Part shown: in pieces, positions 9,484 through 18,311 of the stretch
How positions within the stretch are numbered: the first letter of the stretch is position 1
Layout: every line of letters starts with the position of its first letter
NCBI RefSeq assembly: GCF_900113025.1
Contig: NZ_FONT01000010.1
Span: forward strand, 1 to 56,669
DNA from: Alteribacillus iranensis
GTDB lineage: Bacteria; Bacillota; Bacilli; Bacillales; Marinococcaceae
Direction of reading: 5' to 3'
Length of the DNA stretch: 56,669 nt
Notes under the pieces: generated by a model
What the model was told of the DNA's origin: nothing
Seen by the model: only the letters and a program-made list of their open reading frames with translations
The model's database searches: none
Translations under genes and position numbers: made by a program

Positions 9484-9804
9484 ATGGAACGAAACACGTA
9501 TTATATACAAATGCATCCTAATATGATGAGAATTACTAATGTAAAGCTCGATGATAATACTATCCAATATGGAGTAAGAGCTACTCCTGAAGAAAAACTT
9601 GAATTGGAAAAACGAATGGACGAAGTGCAAAGAGACGATGCAAGTCCTTCTCTTCTGCTAGAACGAGTACACGATGAGTATTTGGAGGAAGATGCTAAAG
9701 CTGGCCTAAATATGGAAACAAAGCAACTTTTCCAAAAGATTTATGAACTTGGCACACCTGAAACAAAAAAATTCCTTGAAGAACAAGGAATGGCAACCTT
9801 TTAA
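9484..9804 (+). CDS. Unknown acidic protein, tandem paralogue A
   Basis: A 106-residue, acidic, soluble protein of a family I cannot name. It shares with the next gene an N-terminal YY(I/V)..HP, a central IQY....TP.E..E.E....E.Q..D and a C-terminal KIYE.GTPETK..L.E.GM signature. No signal peptide, membrane segment or cysteine. The ATG at 9484 follows AAGGAGA; the longer frame from 9430 lacks a site. A GGGTAT-type (sigma-B) promoter candidate lies just upstream. The pair is inserted between fabL and mutY relative to B. subtilis. Confidence 0.8.
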   Translation: MERNTYYIQMHPNMMRITNVKLDDNTIQYGVRATPEEKLELEKRMDEVQRDDASPSLLLERVHDEYLEEDAKAGLNMETKQLFQKIYELGTPETKKFLEEQGMATF

Positions 9805-9997
9805 TTCGACGGAAATGACTTGATGATAAGTGGTCTATCGACAGTAATAATGAACAGAAGAACTACCGTCAAAGATTTTTGGGCTGTGACTGAGACCTTA
9901 ATGCACTCTAACTAGAGGAAATCCGAATGTTACCAGAATAAAAGTCCTCTCCTTACACAAGCTAAAAATAACCTTTAATAAAAGGAGAGGACAGATC

Positions 9998-10351
9998 ATG
10001 CACAAGCAAAAATACTATGTTAATTTACATCCTCTCAGTATGGATGACATCAGCCCTGTAAAAATTCCCGATTCCTCCTTAATCCAATATGAAATTGAAG
10101 TTACCCCTACTGAACTAGAGGAGATGGAATATATTTTGGAAGAAACACAAGCTCATGATCTCGAACTCCATAATTTATTTACGTTTGAACATTATAATCA
10201 AGATGCCACTGATGTTGATTCCAAAGAGGTACAGTATGGCATGAATCGTATTTTTGAAAAGATTTATGAATATGGTACTCCCGAAACGAAGGGGCAGCTT
10301 GATGAAATGGGCGTGATGGACCTATCACCAAATAGAAGCCCAAAACACTAA
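9998..10351 (+). CDS. Unknown acidic protein, tandem paralogue B
   Basis: A 117-residue paralogue of the preceding gene (193 bp gap, same strand). It keeps YYVNLHP near the N-terminus, LIQYEIEVTPTELEEMEYILEE in the middle and IFEKIYEYGTPETKGQLDEMGV near the C-terminus, with an extra tail of about 10 residues. AAAAGGAGAGG precedes the ATG. I see no terminator between the two genes and no clear promoter of its own. It converges on the SDR gene at 10359 with only 7 bp between stops. Function unknown. Confidence 0.8.
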   Translation: MHKQKYYVNLHPLSMDDISPVKIPDSSLIQYEIEVTPTELEEMEYILEETQAHDLELHNLFTFEHYNQDATDVDSKEVQYGMNRIFEKIYEYGTPETKGQLDEMGVMDLSPNRSPKH

Positions 10352-10358
10352 GGAATGA

Positions 10359-11123
10359 TCACATATTCATTTTAGACTGTCCACCATCTACATTGAGACT
10401 AGCGCCAGATACCCAGTATGCCTTATCAGAGGATAAAAACACAACGACGTTGGCTACTTCTTCTATAGTCCCGAACCTTCCCCCTGGGATTTCTCGCTTT
10501 ACGAAAGCATTTATTCTTTCAGGCTCTGCATCCAACCTTTTTTGCCAATTTCCATCTGGATGCAGAATGGCACCAGGAGCGACGGAATTAACTCGTACGC
10601 CATAAGGCATCGCCTCATCAGCTAATGCTTTTGTGAAACTAATCATTGCTGCTTTCGAGTTATTATACGTCGCCTTTCCCCCAGATTCCCTTCCATATAT
10701 AGAAGAAATATTAACGATGGATCCGTGTTGCCTCTTTTTCATAAGCGGTAAAGCCAGCTTACTAAAGTGGACAGCGGAATAATAGTTCAGCTGCATCGCT
10801 TCTTCAAACTCACTCATGGTTGTGTCTTCGATTGTAGATCCATTACTGCCTCCAACATTATTAATTAGGATATCAATATAACTGTTCTCTTCTAAAAAAC
10901 GCTGGAAAGCCCTTTCCCTCTCTTGAAGATCAATTAAATTTGCCTGTATCGTTTTGACATCTTTTCGTTCATTTTTTATTGCTTCTAAGCTGCTTGAAGT
11001 GCGTCCAATAACTGTAACGTTCGCTCCTTCTTCCATAAACTTTTCTGCTACGCCTTTCCCAATACCTCTTGAGCCTCCAGTTACCAATACATTTTTTCCA
11101 TTTAAATTAAGATCCAATTTCAT
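10359..11123 (-). CDS. Short-chain dehydrogenase/reductase
   Basis: Classical NAD(P)-dependent SDR of 254 residues. The cofactor motif is TGGSRGIG (about 16-23), with NNVGG in place of NNAG, and the active site is ISSIYGRESGG..TYNNSK (Y-x3-K). The C-terminal AYWVSGASLNVDGG is typical. An Arg after the second strand (VIGRTSSS) suggests NADP(H). The start lies inside the last 17 bp of mutY, so the two are probably translationally coupled, though their functions are unrelated. The substrate cannot be told. Confidence 0.85.
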   Translation of the reverse strand: MKLDLNLNGKNVLVTGGSRGIGKGVAEKFMEEGANVTVIGRTSSSLEAIKNERKDVKTIQANLIDLQERERAFQRFLEENSYIDILINNVGGSNGSTIEDTTMSEFEEAMQLNYYSAVHFSKLALPLMKKRQHGSIVNISSIYGRESGGKATYNNSKAAMISFTKALADEAMPYGVRVNSVAPGAILHPDGNWQKRLDAEPERINAFVKREIPGGRFGTIEEVANVVVFLSSDKAYWVSGASLNVDGGQSKMNM

Positions 11124-12204
11124 CTTCCCTTTCCTTTTGATTGCGCAAAATTTTTTGATGTGAAACTGGGAACGTTAACTTTTCAGCTTCCTCCACATGC
11201 AGCCATTCACCAGCTTTGAGATCCACTGCTTCTTTATCATGGAAGTGAGCGTCATATACAGTGATATTCCAAATTAAATGAGAGAAAACGTGTTGAACAT
11301 ATTGAACCGTCTTACTTATCGTGGCTGTGATACCAAATTGTTCTCTTAAGTATTTTTCTACTTGCTCTTGTTCTTTTCCTTTTTCCACTTCTATGTTCGG
11401 GTATTCCCAGAGGCGGGCTAATAGCCCTGTTTCTCCTCTCTGATGAAATAACGTTTTTCCTTCCTTGTTCTTCACGATGACAGCTGCCATTTCTTTTGTA
11501 GAGGGTGACTTCTTTTTTGCTTTCACCGGTAGCTCGGTTTGAACACCTTCTGCTCTTGCAAGACAATAATCTTGTACGGGACAAAGTAAGCAGCCTGGTG
11601 ATTTTGGAGTACAGACAAGTGCTCCTAATTCCATCAGGGCTTGATTAAATTGAGACGGACGTATCCCTTCCAGAAAAGAAGGCAATATTTGTTCAAACTT
11701 CTTTCTTGTTTTTGACTTCCCAATATCATCTCGGATCAGAAGTATTCTCGAAAACACTCTCATTACATTCCCATCTACTGCGGGCTCAGGCTTATCAAAA
11801 GCTATACTCATTACCGCTCCTGCTGTGTATGGACCTACCCCTTTCAAAGATGAAAAATCTTCTTTTGATGAAGGGACTTCTCCTCCATATACTTCTTTAA
11901 TTTCCTTCACCGCCGAATGTAAATTACGAGCTCTCGAATAATAACCTAACCCTTCCCAAGTTTTTAATACTTGTTCCTCCTCGGCTTCTGCCAACGAAGA
12001 AACGGTTGGGAAATTCTCTAAAAAGCGCTTAAAATATGGAATGACCGTTTCTACTTTCGTTTGTTGGAGCATTATTTCAGACACCCAAACCCGGTAAGGG
12101 TCCTGATTTTCTCTCCATGGAAGCTCACGCTTGTTTTCTTCATACCATTGGAGCAAATCTTCTTGAAATGCAGCTATATCTATGTTTTCGTGATGAGATG
12201 TCAT
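11107..12204 (-). CDS. mutY: Adenine DNA glycosylase MutY
   Basis: Removes adenine mispaired with 8-oxoguanine. Catalytic Glu43 lies in SEIMLQQTKVETV and Asp144 in VDGNVMRV after the helix-hairpin-helix LKGVGPYTAGA. The 4Fe-4S ligands C198, C205, C208 and C214 have the canonical C-x6-C-x2-C-x5-C spacing. A NUDIX-like domain that recognises 8-oxoG follows from about residue 235. 365 residues is typical. GGAGGAGA precedes the ATG. Equivalent to B. subtilis yfhQ and divergent from yfhP, as there. Confidence 0.96.
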   Translation of the reverse strand: MTSHHENIDIAAFQEDLLQWYEENKRELPWRENQDPYRVWVSEIMLQQTKVETVIPYFKRFLENFPTVSSLAEAEEEQVLKTWEGLGYYSRARNLHSAVKEIKEVYGGEVPSSKEDFSSLKGVGPYTAGAVMSIAFDKPEPAVDGNVMRVFSRILLIRDDIGKSKTRKKFEQILPSFLEGIRPSQFNQALMELGALVCTPKSPGCLLCPVQDYCLARAEGVQTELPVKAKKKSPSTKEMAAVIVKNKEGKTLFHQRGETGLLARLWEYPNIEVEKGKEQEQVEKYLREQFGITATISKTVQYVQHVFSHLIWNITVYDAHFHDKEAVDLKAGEWLHVEEAEKLTFPVSHQKILRNQKEREDEIGS

Positions 12205-12452
12205 CTATTGTCTCCTCCGTTTTCACTCACTACTTAAATCAGAAATTTCCTTCCGTCCTTTTGATAGACTTCAAAATCGGGTATAACTATACCATCTTCG
12301 TTTCATACATAATAATGATGAATCAATAATGGTGAATCGTTTATTCATTAATTCGTATCTGTATCAACAAATACATCAACTTTTTCGTATTTTTCGTTAT
12401 ACTAGATGTAGAATTATGTATGGCACTTTTCTAAGGAGAGGGGGACACGCTG

Positions 12453-13442
12453 ATGGATACTGCTACCCACGTAGTTATGGGAATTGGATTAGGAGGACTG
12501 GCGATGCTGGATCCTGTCGTCTCCCAAAGCGCTGCTGCTGCTCAAACTGTAATGTTCGCAACTATTATAGGATCACAAGCGCCTGACTTCGATACGGTAC
12601 TTAAACTGCGAAACAACGCCGTTTATATCCGTTACCACCGTGGACCGACACATTCTATTCCAGCTGTACTCCTCTGGCCGTTGCTCGTAGCCGGCGGAGT
12701 CTACCTTATTTCTCCTGAGCTGCCTTTTTCCCATCTATTGTTATGGTCGTTTATAGCAGTTTTTTTACATGTCTTCGTCGATATATTTAACGCATACGGA
12801 ACACAAGCTCTCTCTCCTTTTACCAAACGCTGGATAGCACTAGGTGTTATTAATATATTTGATCCACTCATCTTTCTAGCCCATATCATCGCATTTATTT
12901 TCTGGAGGTATGGTGCTCCTCCTGGATGGACCTTTTCTATATTATATATCATTCTCTTTTTCTATTATGTTTGGAGGTGCAGAGCGAGAAATAAAGTGGT
13001 TCGAAATGCGTCGCGATTCCACCCTGGAGCTACCCATGTATTTATATCACCAACATATAGTTGGCATAAGTGGCACGTAGTTATTCGAACACCACAACGG
13101 TTACACGTGACCGAGTCAAGACATGGATTAATCCGTTATTTGGAAAGTTATCCGTTTGAACCTATTCCGAATGATCCAGTCATTCAAGCGGCCAAAAAAG
13201 ATCACAACTTAGCATCTTTTCTTTCTTTTTCTCCTACGTACCGCTGGATTGTCAATGAGAATGAGGAAGGATGGGAAGTAAAGTTTATTGACCTTCGATA
13301 TCGGAGTAAAGGTTATTATCCTTTCGTTGCGGTTGTTAGGATGGATAAAGATTTAAATATTCTTACGTCATTTACCGGATGGATCTATAGTAACGAAACT
13401 TTAGAGAAGCGATTAAAACAAGGGGCGAAACATGTTCAATAA
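12453..13442 (+). CDS. yfhP: Membrane-bound metal-dependent hydrolase family protein YfhP
   Basis: A 329-residue protein of the DUF457/YdjM family. The N-terminus (MDTATHVVMGIGLGGL) and GSQAPDFDTVLKLR...YHRGPTHSIP carry the conserved His and Asp residues that suggest a metal site. About four membrane segments follow up to residue 170, then a soluble C-terminal domain of about 150 residues. AAGGAGAGG precedes the ATG. A TATACT hexamer about 50 bp upstream is a possible -10. The position next to mutY matches B. subtilis. Biochemical role not established to my knowledge. Confidence 0.88.
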   Translation: MDTATHVVMGIGLGGLAMLDPVVSQSAAAAQTVMFATIIGSQAPDFDTVLKLRNNAVYIRYHRGPTHSIPAVLLWPLLVAGGVYLISPELPFSHLLLWSFIAVFLHVFVDIFNAYGTQALSPFTKRWIALGVINIFDPLIFLAHIIAFIFWRYGAPPGWTFSILYIILFFYYVWRCRARNKVVRNASRFHPGATHVFISPTYSWHKWHVVIRTPQRLHVTESRHGLIRYLESYPFEPIPNDPVIQAAKKDHNLASFLSFSPTYRWIVNENEEGWEVKFIDLRYRSKGYYPFVAVVRMDKDLNILTSFTGWIYSNETLEKRLKQGAKHVQ

Positions 13443-13466
13443 ATTGTCTCCCCCTTCTTCCTTTAC

Positions 13467-13769
13467 TCATTCCAACAATGAAATTGGCAGAGCTTCTTCT
13501 TCCTCCGATTCATTTCGGTATCCCCAAGCAAACACGCCATTAATGAATTTAACGAAAAAAGAACCGCCTTCCCCTTTTATGTTATACGTTTGACCTGACA
13601 TAAAGTCATCTGGGTCTAGTAAATAAGCTTCAGCCATCACGCGCTTTCTTTCGTAGACGGCAAACTCACTTATCATTCCCATTTGTTCAGCTTTTTTAGC
13701 CTTTTCATTTAGCGAAGCAATCTCATTCCGTAGTTCAATAGCAGTCATTTGGCTATAACGTTTCTCCAT
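13467..13769 (-). CDS. yfhH: YfhH family protein (DUF1811)
   Basis: Small 100-residue conserved Bacillaceae protein: a helical N-terminus (YSQMTAIELRNEIASLNEKAKKAEQMG) followed by a beta-rich half with FVKFINGVFAWGYR. The start lies in the last 17 bp of recX, preceded by GGAGATGG, so it is probably coupled to recX, as in B. subtilis (recX-yfhH). Function unknown. Confidence 0.88.
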   Translation of the reverse strand: MEKRYSQMTAIELRNEIASLNEKAKKAEQMGMISEFAVYERKRVMAEAYLLDPDDFMSGQTYNIKGEGGSFFVKFINGVFAWGYRNESEEEEALPISLLE

Positions 13770-14580
13770 GGTCTTCCATCTCCTGTTCTCTTAGAAATTC
13801 TTCGATATCCGAAAGGGAAAACCCCTTCCGGTATAAAACCTCTTTTACTTTCCATTCTAATTCTGAGCCACTGTATTTCTTTTTCCACTTCTTCACAGCT
13901 TTTTCACCGCTCTGTTGAACCGCCGCTTTTTCCACTTCTCTAGGAAGAGAGATCCCTGAGGCTTCCCATGACTCGAGTGCAATGTCGGTTGAAAAACCTT
14001 TCCTGACTAACGACTCGAGCATTCTCTTCTTAAATGCCTGACTCGAATCATGACGTTTTATATTTGCTTTCTTTTCAAGAAATTGAAGTGCTGACTCTAA
14101 TTGTTTTGAGGGGGTGAATTGCTCTAAGGCTGTTTCAATGAAAGAAAGATGTACTCCTTTTTCTTTTAACTCTTGCCTAATAATTGCAGGTCCTTTATCT
14201 GTTGTTTTCATTTTAGTTCGCACATAAGAATTCGCGTAGTTCAGATCATCCACGTAACGGTAGTTTTTTGCTTTTTCTATGGCGCGTATAATTGCTTCTT
14301 CCTCGTATTCCTTCTTTCTTAAGTGTTGTTCAATTTGATATTCTGTCCTCATAGAGTGAGTTATATATTGCAATGTATCATTCCATGCTTTTCGTGCCTC
14401 ATCCTGTTCTAATATACGGACAACATCCTCTTCGGAGAGTATGATGCCTTTCCTAAGCTGCCATTTAATAAGGACATCTTCGTCAACACTAAAAGCATAC
14501 TCTTCCTTCCCATCAACAAAAATATATACATTATAACGATCTGTTCGTTTTTTCTGGGTGGTTATCTTCGCTATTTCCAT
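13753..14580 (-). CDS. recX: Recombination regulator RecX
   Basis: Binds RecA and tunes filament formation. The 275-residue protein shows the three-helix RecX repeats: LRKKEYEEEAIIRAIEKAKNYRYVDD, then IIRQELKEKGVHLSFIETALEQ, then LVRKGFSTDIALESW, and a fourth in VKEVLYRKGFSLSDIEEFLRE. GAGGTGAT precedes the ATG. It is longer than proteobacterial RecX (about 160) but normal for Bacillus. It forms an operon with yfhH and is divergent from yfhF. Confidence 0.93.
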   Translation of the reverse strand: MEIAKITTQKKRTDRYNVYIFVDGKEEYAFSVDEDVLIKWQLRKGIILSEEDVVRILEQDEARKAWNDTLQYITHSMRTEYQIEQHLRKKEYEEEAIIRAIEKAKNYRYVDDLNYANSYVRTKMKTTDKGPAIIRQELKEKGVHLSFIETALEQFTPSKQLESALQFLEKKANIKRHDSSQAFKKRMLESLVRKGFSTDIALESWEASGISLPREVEKAAVQQSGEKAVKKWKKKYSGSELEWKVKEVLYRKGFSLSDIEEFLREQEMEDHGETL

Positions 14581-14595
14581 CGTATCACCTCGTAT

Positions 14596-14621
14596 GGTTA
14601 AGAGACAGAACTACAGGGTAT
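14596..14621 (+). promoter_or_regulatory. Sigma-B promoter of yfhF
   Basis: GGTTAA (14596-14601), 14-bp spacer, GGGTAT (14616-14621): one mismatch to the sigma-B consensus GTTTAA-N12-15-GGGTAT. It lies about 30 bp before yfhF. I recall yfhF being part of the general-stress regulon in B. subtilis. Confidence 0.65.
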
Positions 14622-14652
14622 GTAAAACAAATAAATATAAGGAGTGATCATG

Positions 14653-15561
14653 ATGAATATTGCTATTACAGGTGGAACTGGTTTCGTAGGTTCTGCTTTA
14701 ACTGGTTATCTCACCACGTTAGGTCATCATGTATTTATTCTAACAAGAAACTCAAGGAACAAACAGAATACCGAAAGCATTACGTTTGTTGAGTGGCTTA
14801 ACGAAAATGCATGTCCAGAAGAACATCTACCTTCTTTGGATGCCATCATTAACCTAGCTGGTGCGACACTTAATCGTCGTTGGACTCGCCCATACAAAGA
14901 AAAAATACTCCATAGTCGCTTACAGGCAACAAAAGAGACTATAAGATTAACTCAGTCATTACCCCAGGTACCGAAAGTACTTATTAATGCTTCAGCAATC
15001 GGCTACTATGGTACTTCCACAGAACATACTTTTCATGAAGACAGCCCTCCCATTGACGCAAGCTTTCTCCATTTTGTTTGCCGAGAATGGGAAAAAGAGG
15101 CTAGTGAAGCTGTCAAATTGGGAATTCGAACGATTTACGCTCGCTTCGGGCTCATACTCGACAACAAATCTGGTGCATTTCCAAAACTCCTACTACCTTA
15201 CCAAATGTTTGCAGGAGGTCCGCTGGGTCATGGAGAGCAGTGGTATTCATGGATTCATTTAAGAGATGTTGTGGAAAGTATATACTTTCTACTCCATCAT
15301 GAGAAGTGTGAAGGCCCCGTAAATATTACTTCACCCTATCCAGAAAGAATGGAAAACTTCGGGAAAAAGCTTAGTAAAGAAACAAACCGACCTCACTGGC
15401 TACGTGTGCCCAGTAAGATAGTAGAAAAAGGTTTAGGGGACATGAGTACGCTTATTCTTGAAGGACAACACGTAAGCCCTAACCGCTTAATATCTCATGG
15501 TTATACATTCACGTACCCGACTGTTGAAACGGCATTTAAACAATTACTTCATGGACGGTAG
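14653..15561 (+). CDS. yfhF: TIGR01777-type NAD-dependent epimerase-like protein YfhF
   Basis: Atypical extended SDR of 302 residues. The N-terminal cofactor site is MNIAITGGTGFVG, followed by the family signatures NLAGA..NRRWT, INASAIGYYG and the C-terminal LRVPSKIVEKGLGDMSTLILEGQHVSP. The substrate of this family is unknown. AAGGAG stands 8 nt before the ATG at 14653; the ATG three bases earlier is also possible. A good sigma-B promoter precedes it. This is the last gene that follows the B. subtilis order. Confidence 0.9.
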   Translation: MNIAITGGTGFVGSALTGYLTTLGHHVFILTRNSRNKQNTESITFVEWLNENACPEEHLPSLDAIINLAGATLNRRWTRPYKEKILHSRLQATKETIRLTQSLPQVPKVLINASAIGYYGTSTEHTFHEDSPPIDASFLHFVCREWEKEASEAVKLGIRTIYARFGLILDNKSGAFPKLLLPYQMFAGGPLGHGEQWYSWIHLRDVVESIYFLLHHEKCEGPVNITSPYPERMENFGKKLSKETNRPHWLRVPSKIVEKGLGDMSTLILEGQHVSPNRLISHGYTFTYPTVETAFKQLLHGR

Positions 15562-15606
15562 CTTTCATCATCCATTATTTTGCTGGGCAGAATTCTTTTC
15601 TTTATA

Positions 15607-15660
15607 CACCTTCGTTCCCGGGTCGGAACAAAGGTGATCAGAGAAGCTACGTCTCTTTTT
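15607..15660 (+). terminator. Hairpins after yfhF
   Basis: First hairpin: CACCTTCGTTCC (15607-15618) pairs with GGAACAAAGGTG (15625-15636) with one mismatch. A short second one, AGAGA/TCTCT (15640-15656), is followed by TTTTTC. Together they probably end yfhF transcription. Confidence 0.6.
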
Positions 15661-15872
15661 CATTTTCTAAGCATTACTCACACTATAGCAAAGTGAAATG
15701 ATAAAGTGGTTTCTATGTGATTATTATTCAAATTTGTATTACAAATTCAACATTTTCTCCGCAAAACGGTGCATAACGTATCATTTGCCAGCATTATGAA
15801 AGCGCGGTAAGTATTATTGCCACCTATCCCAACTAAACCTAACTAACACTGAATAATTCTAAACAAAGGCAT

Positions 15873-15901
15873 TTGAACTTTTCCCAAAGTCATCCTATTA
15901 T
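15873..15901 (+). promoter_or_regulatory. ect promoter (sigma-A type)
   Basis: -35 TTGAAC (15873-15878) and -10 TATTAT (15896-15901) with a 17-bp spacer, about 65 bp before the leader ORF. The rest of the gap from 15661 is AT-rich and gene-free and may hold osmotic-control sites that I cannot define. Confidence 0.65.
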
Positions 15902-15973
15902 TAATGCATGGTTCCAAAGTTAACATGATTTAAATTAGCAAAAGTGTTATTTTAAGAATGAGTCAGGAGGAAT

Positions 15974-16018
15974 ATGTCATTAAGGTTCTTATTAATCAAA
16001 GCGAAGGTGATAAGATGA
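15974..16018 (+). CDS. Possible 14-residue leader peptide upstream of ectA
   Basis: ATG at 15974 stands behind a perfect AGGAGG and reads 14 codons (MSLRFLLIKAKVIR) to TGA at 16016-16018. That stop overlaps the likely ectA start as ATGA. The peptide is basic and hydrophobic. It is in a different frame from ectA, so ribosomes finishing it would be placed at the ectA start. Whether it is translated or regulates anything is inference. Confidence 0.5.
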   Translation: MSLRFLLIKAKVIR

Positions 16019-16533
16019 GTATGAATGAAACCGATACGGGAAATGCAACAGCTACACTAACATTTGAAAAGCCAACAGCTGAAGATGGCGCAGCTATGTG
16101 GGAGCTTGTGAAAAATTCCACATTAGACTTGAACTCTTCTTACAAATATATTATGATGTGTGAATTTTTCTCAGAGACATGCGTAGTTGCTAAGGAGAAT
16201 GGCAAGCTTGTTGGATTTGTAACAGCCTTCATTCTGCCGGAAAAACAAGATACTGTGTTTGTTTGGCAAATTGGTGTAGATGAATCCCAACGTGGAAAAG
16301 GAATGGGTTCTAGACTGCTGAACGCACTGGTAGAGCGTACAAAAAGCGCTGATGTGAAATATTTGGAAGCTACTGTCACACCATCAAATGCAGCTTCTCA
16401 AGCATTATTCAAGAAGCTTGCCCGCACACATGAAACCGATTGTGAGGTTTCCGAATGTTTCGCAGAAGATCTATTTCCGGGCGAAGGTCACGAAGCTGAA
16501 CTGACTTTCCGTATTGGACCTTTTGATAAATAA
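16015..16533 (+). CDS. ectA: L-2,4-diaminobutyrate N-gamma-acetyltransferase EctA
   Basis: GNAT-fold enzyme acetylating diaminobutyrate, the second step of ectoine synthesis. The acetyl-CoA loop is QRGKGMGSRLL, followed by EATVTPSNAASQALFKKLA and the EctA-type C-terminus CFAEDLFPGEGHEAE. From the ATG at 16015 the protein has 172 residues, normal for EctA, and AAGGTGAT lies just upstream. The in-frame ATG at 15958 adds 19 residues without homology or binding site. The chosen start overlaps the stop of a 14-codon leader ORF. ectB follows after 57 bp. Confidence 0.93.
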   Translation: MSMNETDTGNATATLTFEKPTAEDGAAMWELVKNSTLDLNSSYKYIMMCEFFSETCVVAKENGKLVGFVTAFILPEKQDTVFVWQIGVDESQRGKGMGSRLLNALVERTKSADVKYLEATVTPSNAASQALFKKLARTHETDCEVSECFAEDLFPGEGHEAELTFRIGPFDK

Positions 16534-16590
16534 TACTTTCCGGGATTTGAGAGCCGTTTTTTTATACTAAAGGAGGATTTATAGATAAAT

Positions 16591-17874
16591 ATGACCGAAA
16601 ATAATCTGAGCATTTTTGAGAAGCACGAATCTGAAGTACGAAGTTATGTAAGAGGATTTCCAACTGTTTTTCACAAAGCCAAGGGCTACAAATTATGGGA
16701 CTTAGACAACAAAGAATATATTGATTTCTTTTCAGGCGCTGGCGCCTTGAATTATGGACATAACGACGAGAATATGAAAAAGAAAATGATCGAGTACATT
16801 CAGGAAGATGGAGTCACTCATTCTCTTGACATGGCTTCGAAAGCGAAAGGCGAGTTCCTGGAGAAATTCCACGAGATTATTCTCAAACCTCGTAACCTCG
16901 ATTACAAAGTAATGTTCCCTGGGCCAACTGGTGCAAATACAGTAGAAAGTGCTTTAAAACTTGCACGCAAAGTTACAGGACGCACGAATATCGTCAGCTT
17001 TACAAAAGGGTTTCATGGAATGACAATTGGTGCCCTTTCTGTAACTGGGAATGCATTTAAACGCGCAGGCGCTGGGATGCCTCTCAACAATGCTACATCT
17101 ATGCCTTATGACAACTTTATGGACGATACGGAAGAGAGCTTAAAATATATCGAAAAAATGTTGGATAATAGCGGCAGCGGTGTGGATAAGCCTGCAGCCT
17201 TTATCCTTGAAACAGTACAAGGCGAAGGTGGATTGAATGCAGCGCGTATGGAATGGCTTCAATCTATCGAAAAAATATGCCGTGATCGTGACATCCTGCT
17301 CATTATTGATGACATTCAAGCAGGAGTGGGGCGTACTGGTACCTTCTTCAGCTTTGAACCAGCTGGAATTAAACCAGATATCGTTTGTCTTTCCAAATCA
17401 ATTGGCGGGTATGGAACTCCTCTGGCTCTTACGTTAATCCACCCTGACTTTGATAAGTTTGCCCCAGGAGAGCACAACGGAACGTTCCGCGGAAACAACT
17501 TGGCTTTCGTAACTGCAACAGAGGCATTGAACTATTGGAAAGATGATAGTTTAGAAAAGAATGTCCAGGAAAAGTCTAAACGTATGGAAGAGTTCCTGAA
17601 TGGATTAATTAAAAAATATCCAAACATGAAAGGCTCTCATCGTGGAAGAGGTTTCATGCAAGGGATCGCCAGTGAAGTCGATGGATTTTCCGACAAAGTT
17701 ACGGAAAAGTGCTTTGAACAAGGATTAATTATGGAAACTGCCGGTCCAGATGACGAGGTTTTTAAATTGTTCCCTCCTATTACTATCGACGATGAAGGAT
17801 TAGACAAAGGTCTGTCTATTATTGAAAAAGCTGTGGAAAAAGTTGTATCTGAAAAGAATCTCGTGACTTCTTAA
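16591..17874 (+). CDS. ectB: Diaminobutyrate-2-oxoglutarate transaminase EctB
   Basis: PLP class-III aminotransferase forming L-2,4-diaminobutyrate from aspartate semialdehyde, the first ectoine step. 427 residues, as usual. The start [22 protein letters not shown] is characteristic of EctB; the PLP lysine is K269 in [17 protein letters not shown], after the conserved [18 protein letters not shown] stands an unusually long 14 nt before the ATG, so expression may be modest or the start offset. It ends in a strong terminator. The third pathway gene, ectC, is not present here. Confidence 0.95.
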   Translation: MTENNLSIFEKHESEVRSYVRGFPTVFHKAKGYKLWDLDNKEYIDFFSGAGALNYGHNDENMKKKMIEYIQEDGVTHSLDMASKAKGEFLEKFHEIILKPRNLDYKVMFPGPTGANTVESALKLARKVTGRTNIVSFTKGFHGMTIGALSVTGNAFKRAGAGMPLNNATSMPYDNFMDDTEESLKYIEKMLDNSGSGVDKPAAFILETVQGEGGLNAARMEWLQSIEKICRDRDILLIIDDIQAGVGRTGTFFSFEPAGIKPDIVCLSKSIGGYGTPLALTLIHPDFDKFAPGEHNGTFRGNNLAFVTATEALNYWKDDSLEKNVQEKSKRMEEFLNGLIKKYPNMKGSHRGRGFMQGIASEVDGFSDKVTEKCFEQGLIMETAGPDDEVFKLFPPITIDDEGLDKGLSIIEKAVEKVVSEKNLVTS

Positions 17875-17910
17875 TAAATGTCAACTGGATTGTTCATAAA
17901 CGTATGAAGG

Positions 17911-17956
17911 AAGATCCTGGAGGATGATATGATGGATGCATCCCCAGGATCTTTTT
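17911..17956 (+). terminator. Terminator of ectAB
   Basis: Perfect 10-bp arms AAGATCCTGG (17911-17920) and CCAGGATCTT (17944-17953), with additional GGATG/CATCC pairing inside, followed by a T run. It closes the operon directly after ectB. Confidence 0.88.
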
Positions 17957-18024
17957 GTGTAAAAATGGATCAAATATATTAGGAAACGTGAGAAACTAAC
18001 ATAGAGTTACGAGAGGTGAATAGT

Positions 18025-18225
18025 GTGGAAGGTCTCTTTGTTATTTTTATTATGTTATTTTTTATAGTTGGTTTGTTCCTCCTAAACATTATTACAAGTA
18101 TTTGGGCATATAGAGATTCTATTAACAAAGGGAACAGCAAAGAATACGCCCTCCTCATTCTGTTAGGAACCCTATTCTTTCCCGTTTTAGGCTTGATTAT
18201 TTATCTTATCATTAGAAATAATTAA
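18025..18225 (+). CDS. Small two-segment membrane protein (PLDc_N-like)
   Basis: A 66-residue protein with two hydrophobic segments (LFVIFIMLFFIVGLFLLNI and ALLILLGTLFFPVLGLIIYLII) joined by WAYRDSINKGNSKEY. This pattern recalls the phospholipase-D N-terminal (PLDc_N) domain, often found as a stand-alone small membrane protein. I start at GTG 18025, five bases after AGAGGTGA; a GTG nine bases earlier overlaps the binding site. It follows the ectAB terminator, so it is a separate unit. Function unknown. Confidence 0.72.
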   Translation: MEGLFVIFIMLFFIVGLFLLNIITSIWAYRDSINKGNSKEYALLILLGTLFFPVLGLIIYLIIRNN

Positions 18226-18311
18226 GCCCGTATTTCCTAAACTTACTAGATCAGCTTCCTTAGAATCTCTGATAAAATAGTAATAGACTTTTACGAAAGA
18301 GGAGGATACTA

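Noticed and set aside
15562-15957. T-box or other riboswitch suggested by the hairpins before ectA
   Set aside because: The conserved T-box sequence is absent, and the hairpins lie before the ect promoter, so they belong to the end of yfhF.
17875-18024. Remnant of ectC after ectB
   Set aside because: No stretch in any frame recalls the EctC N-terminus; the sequence is a terminator followed by the next gene's leader.
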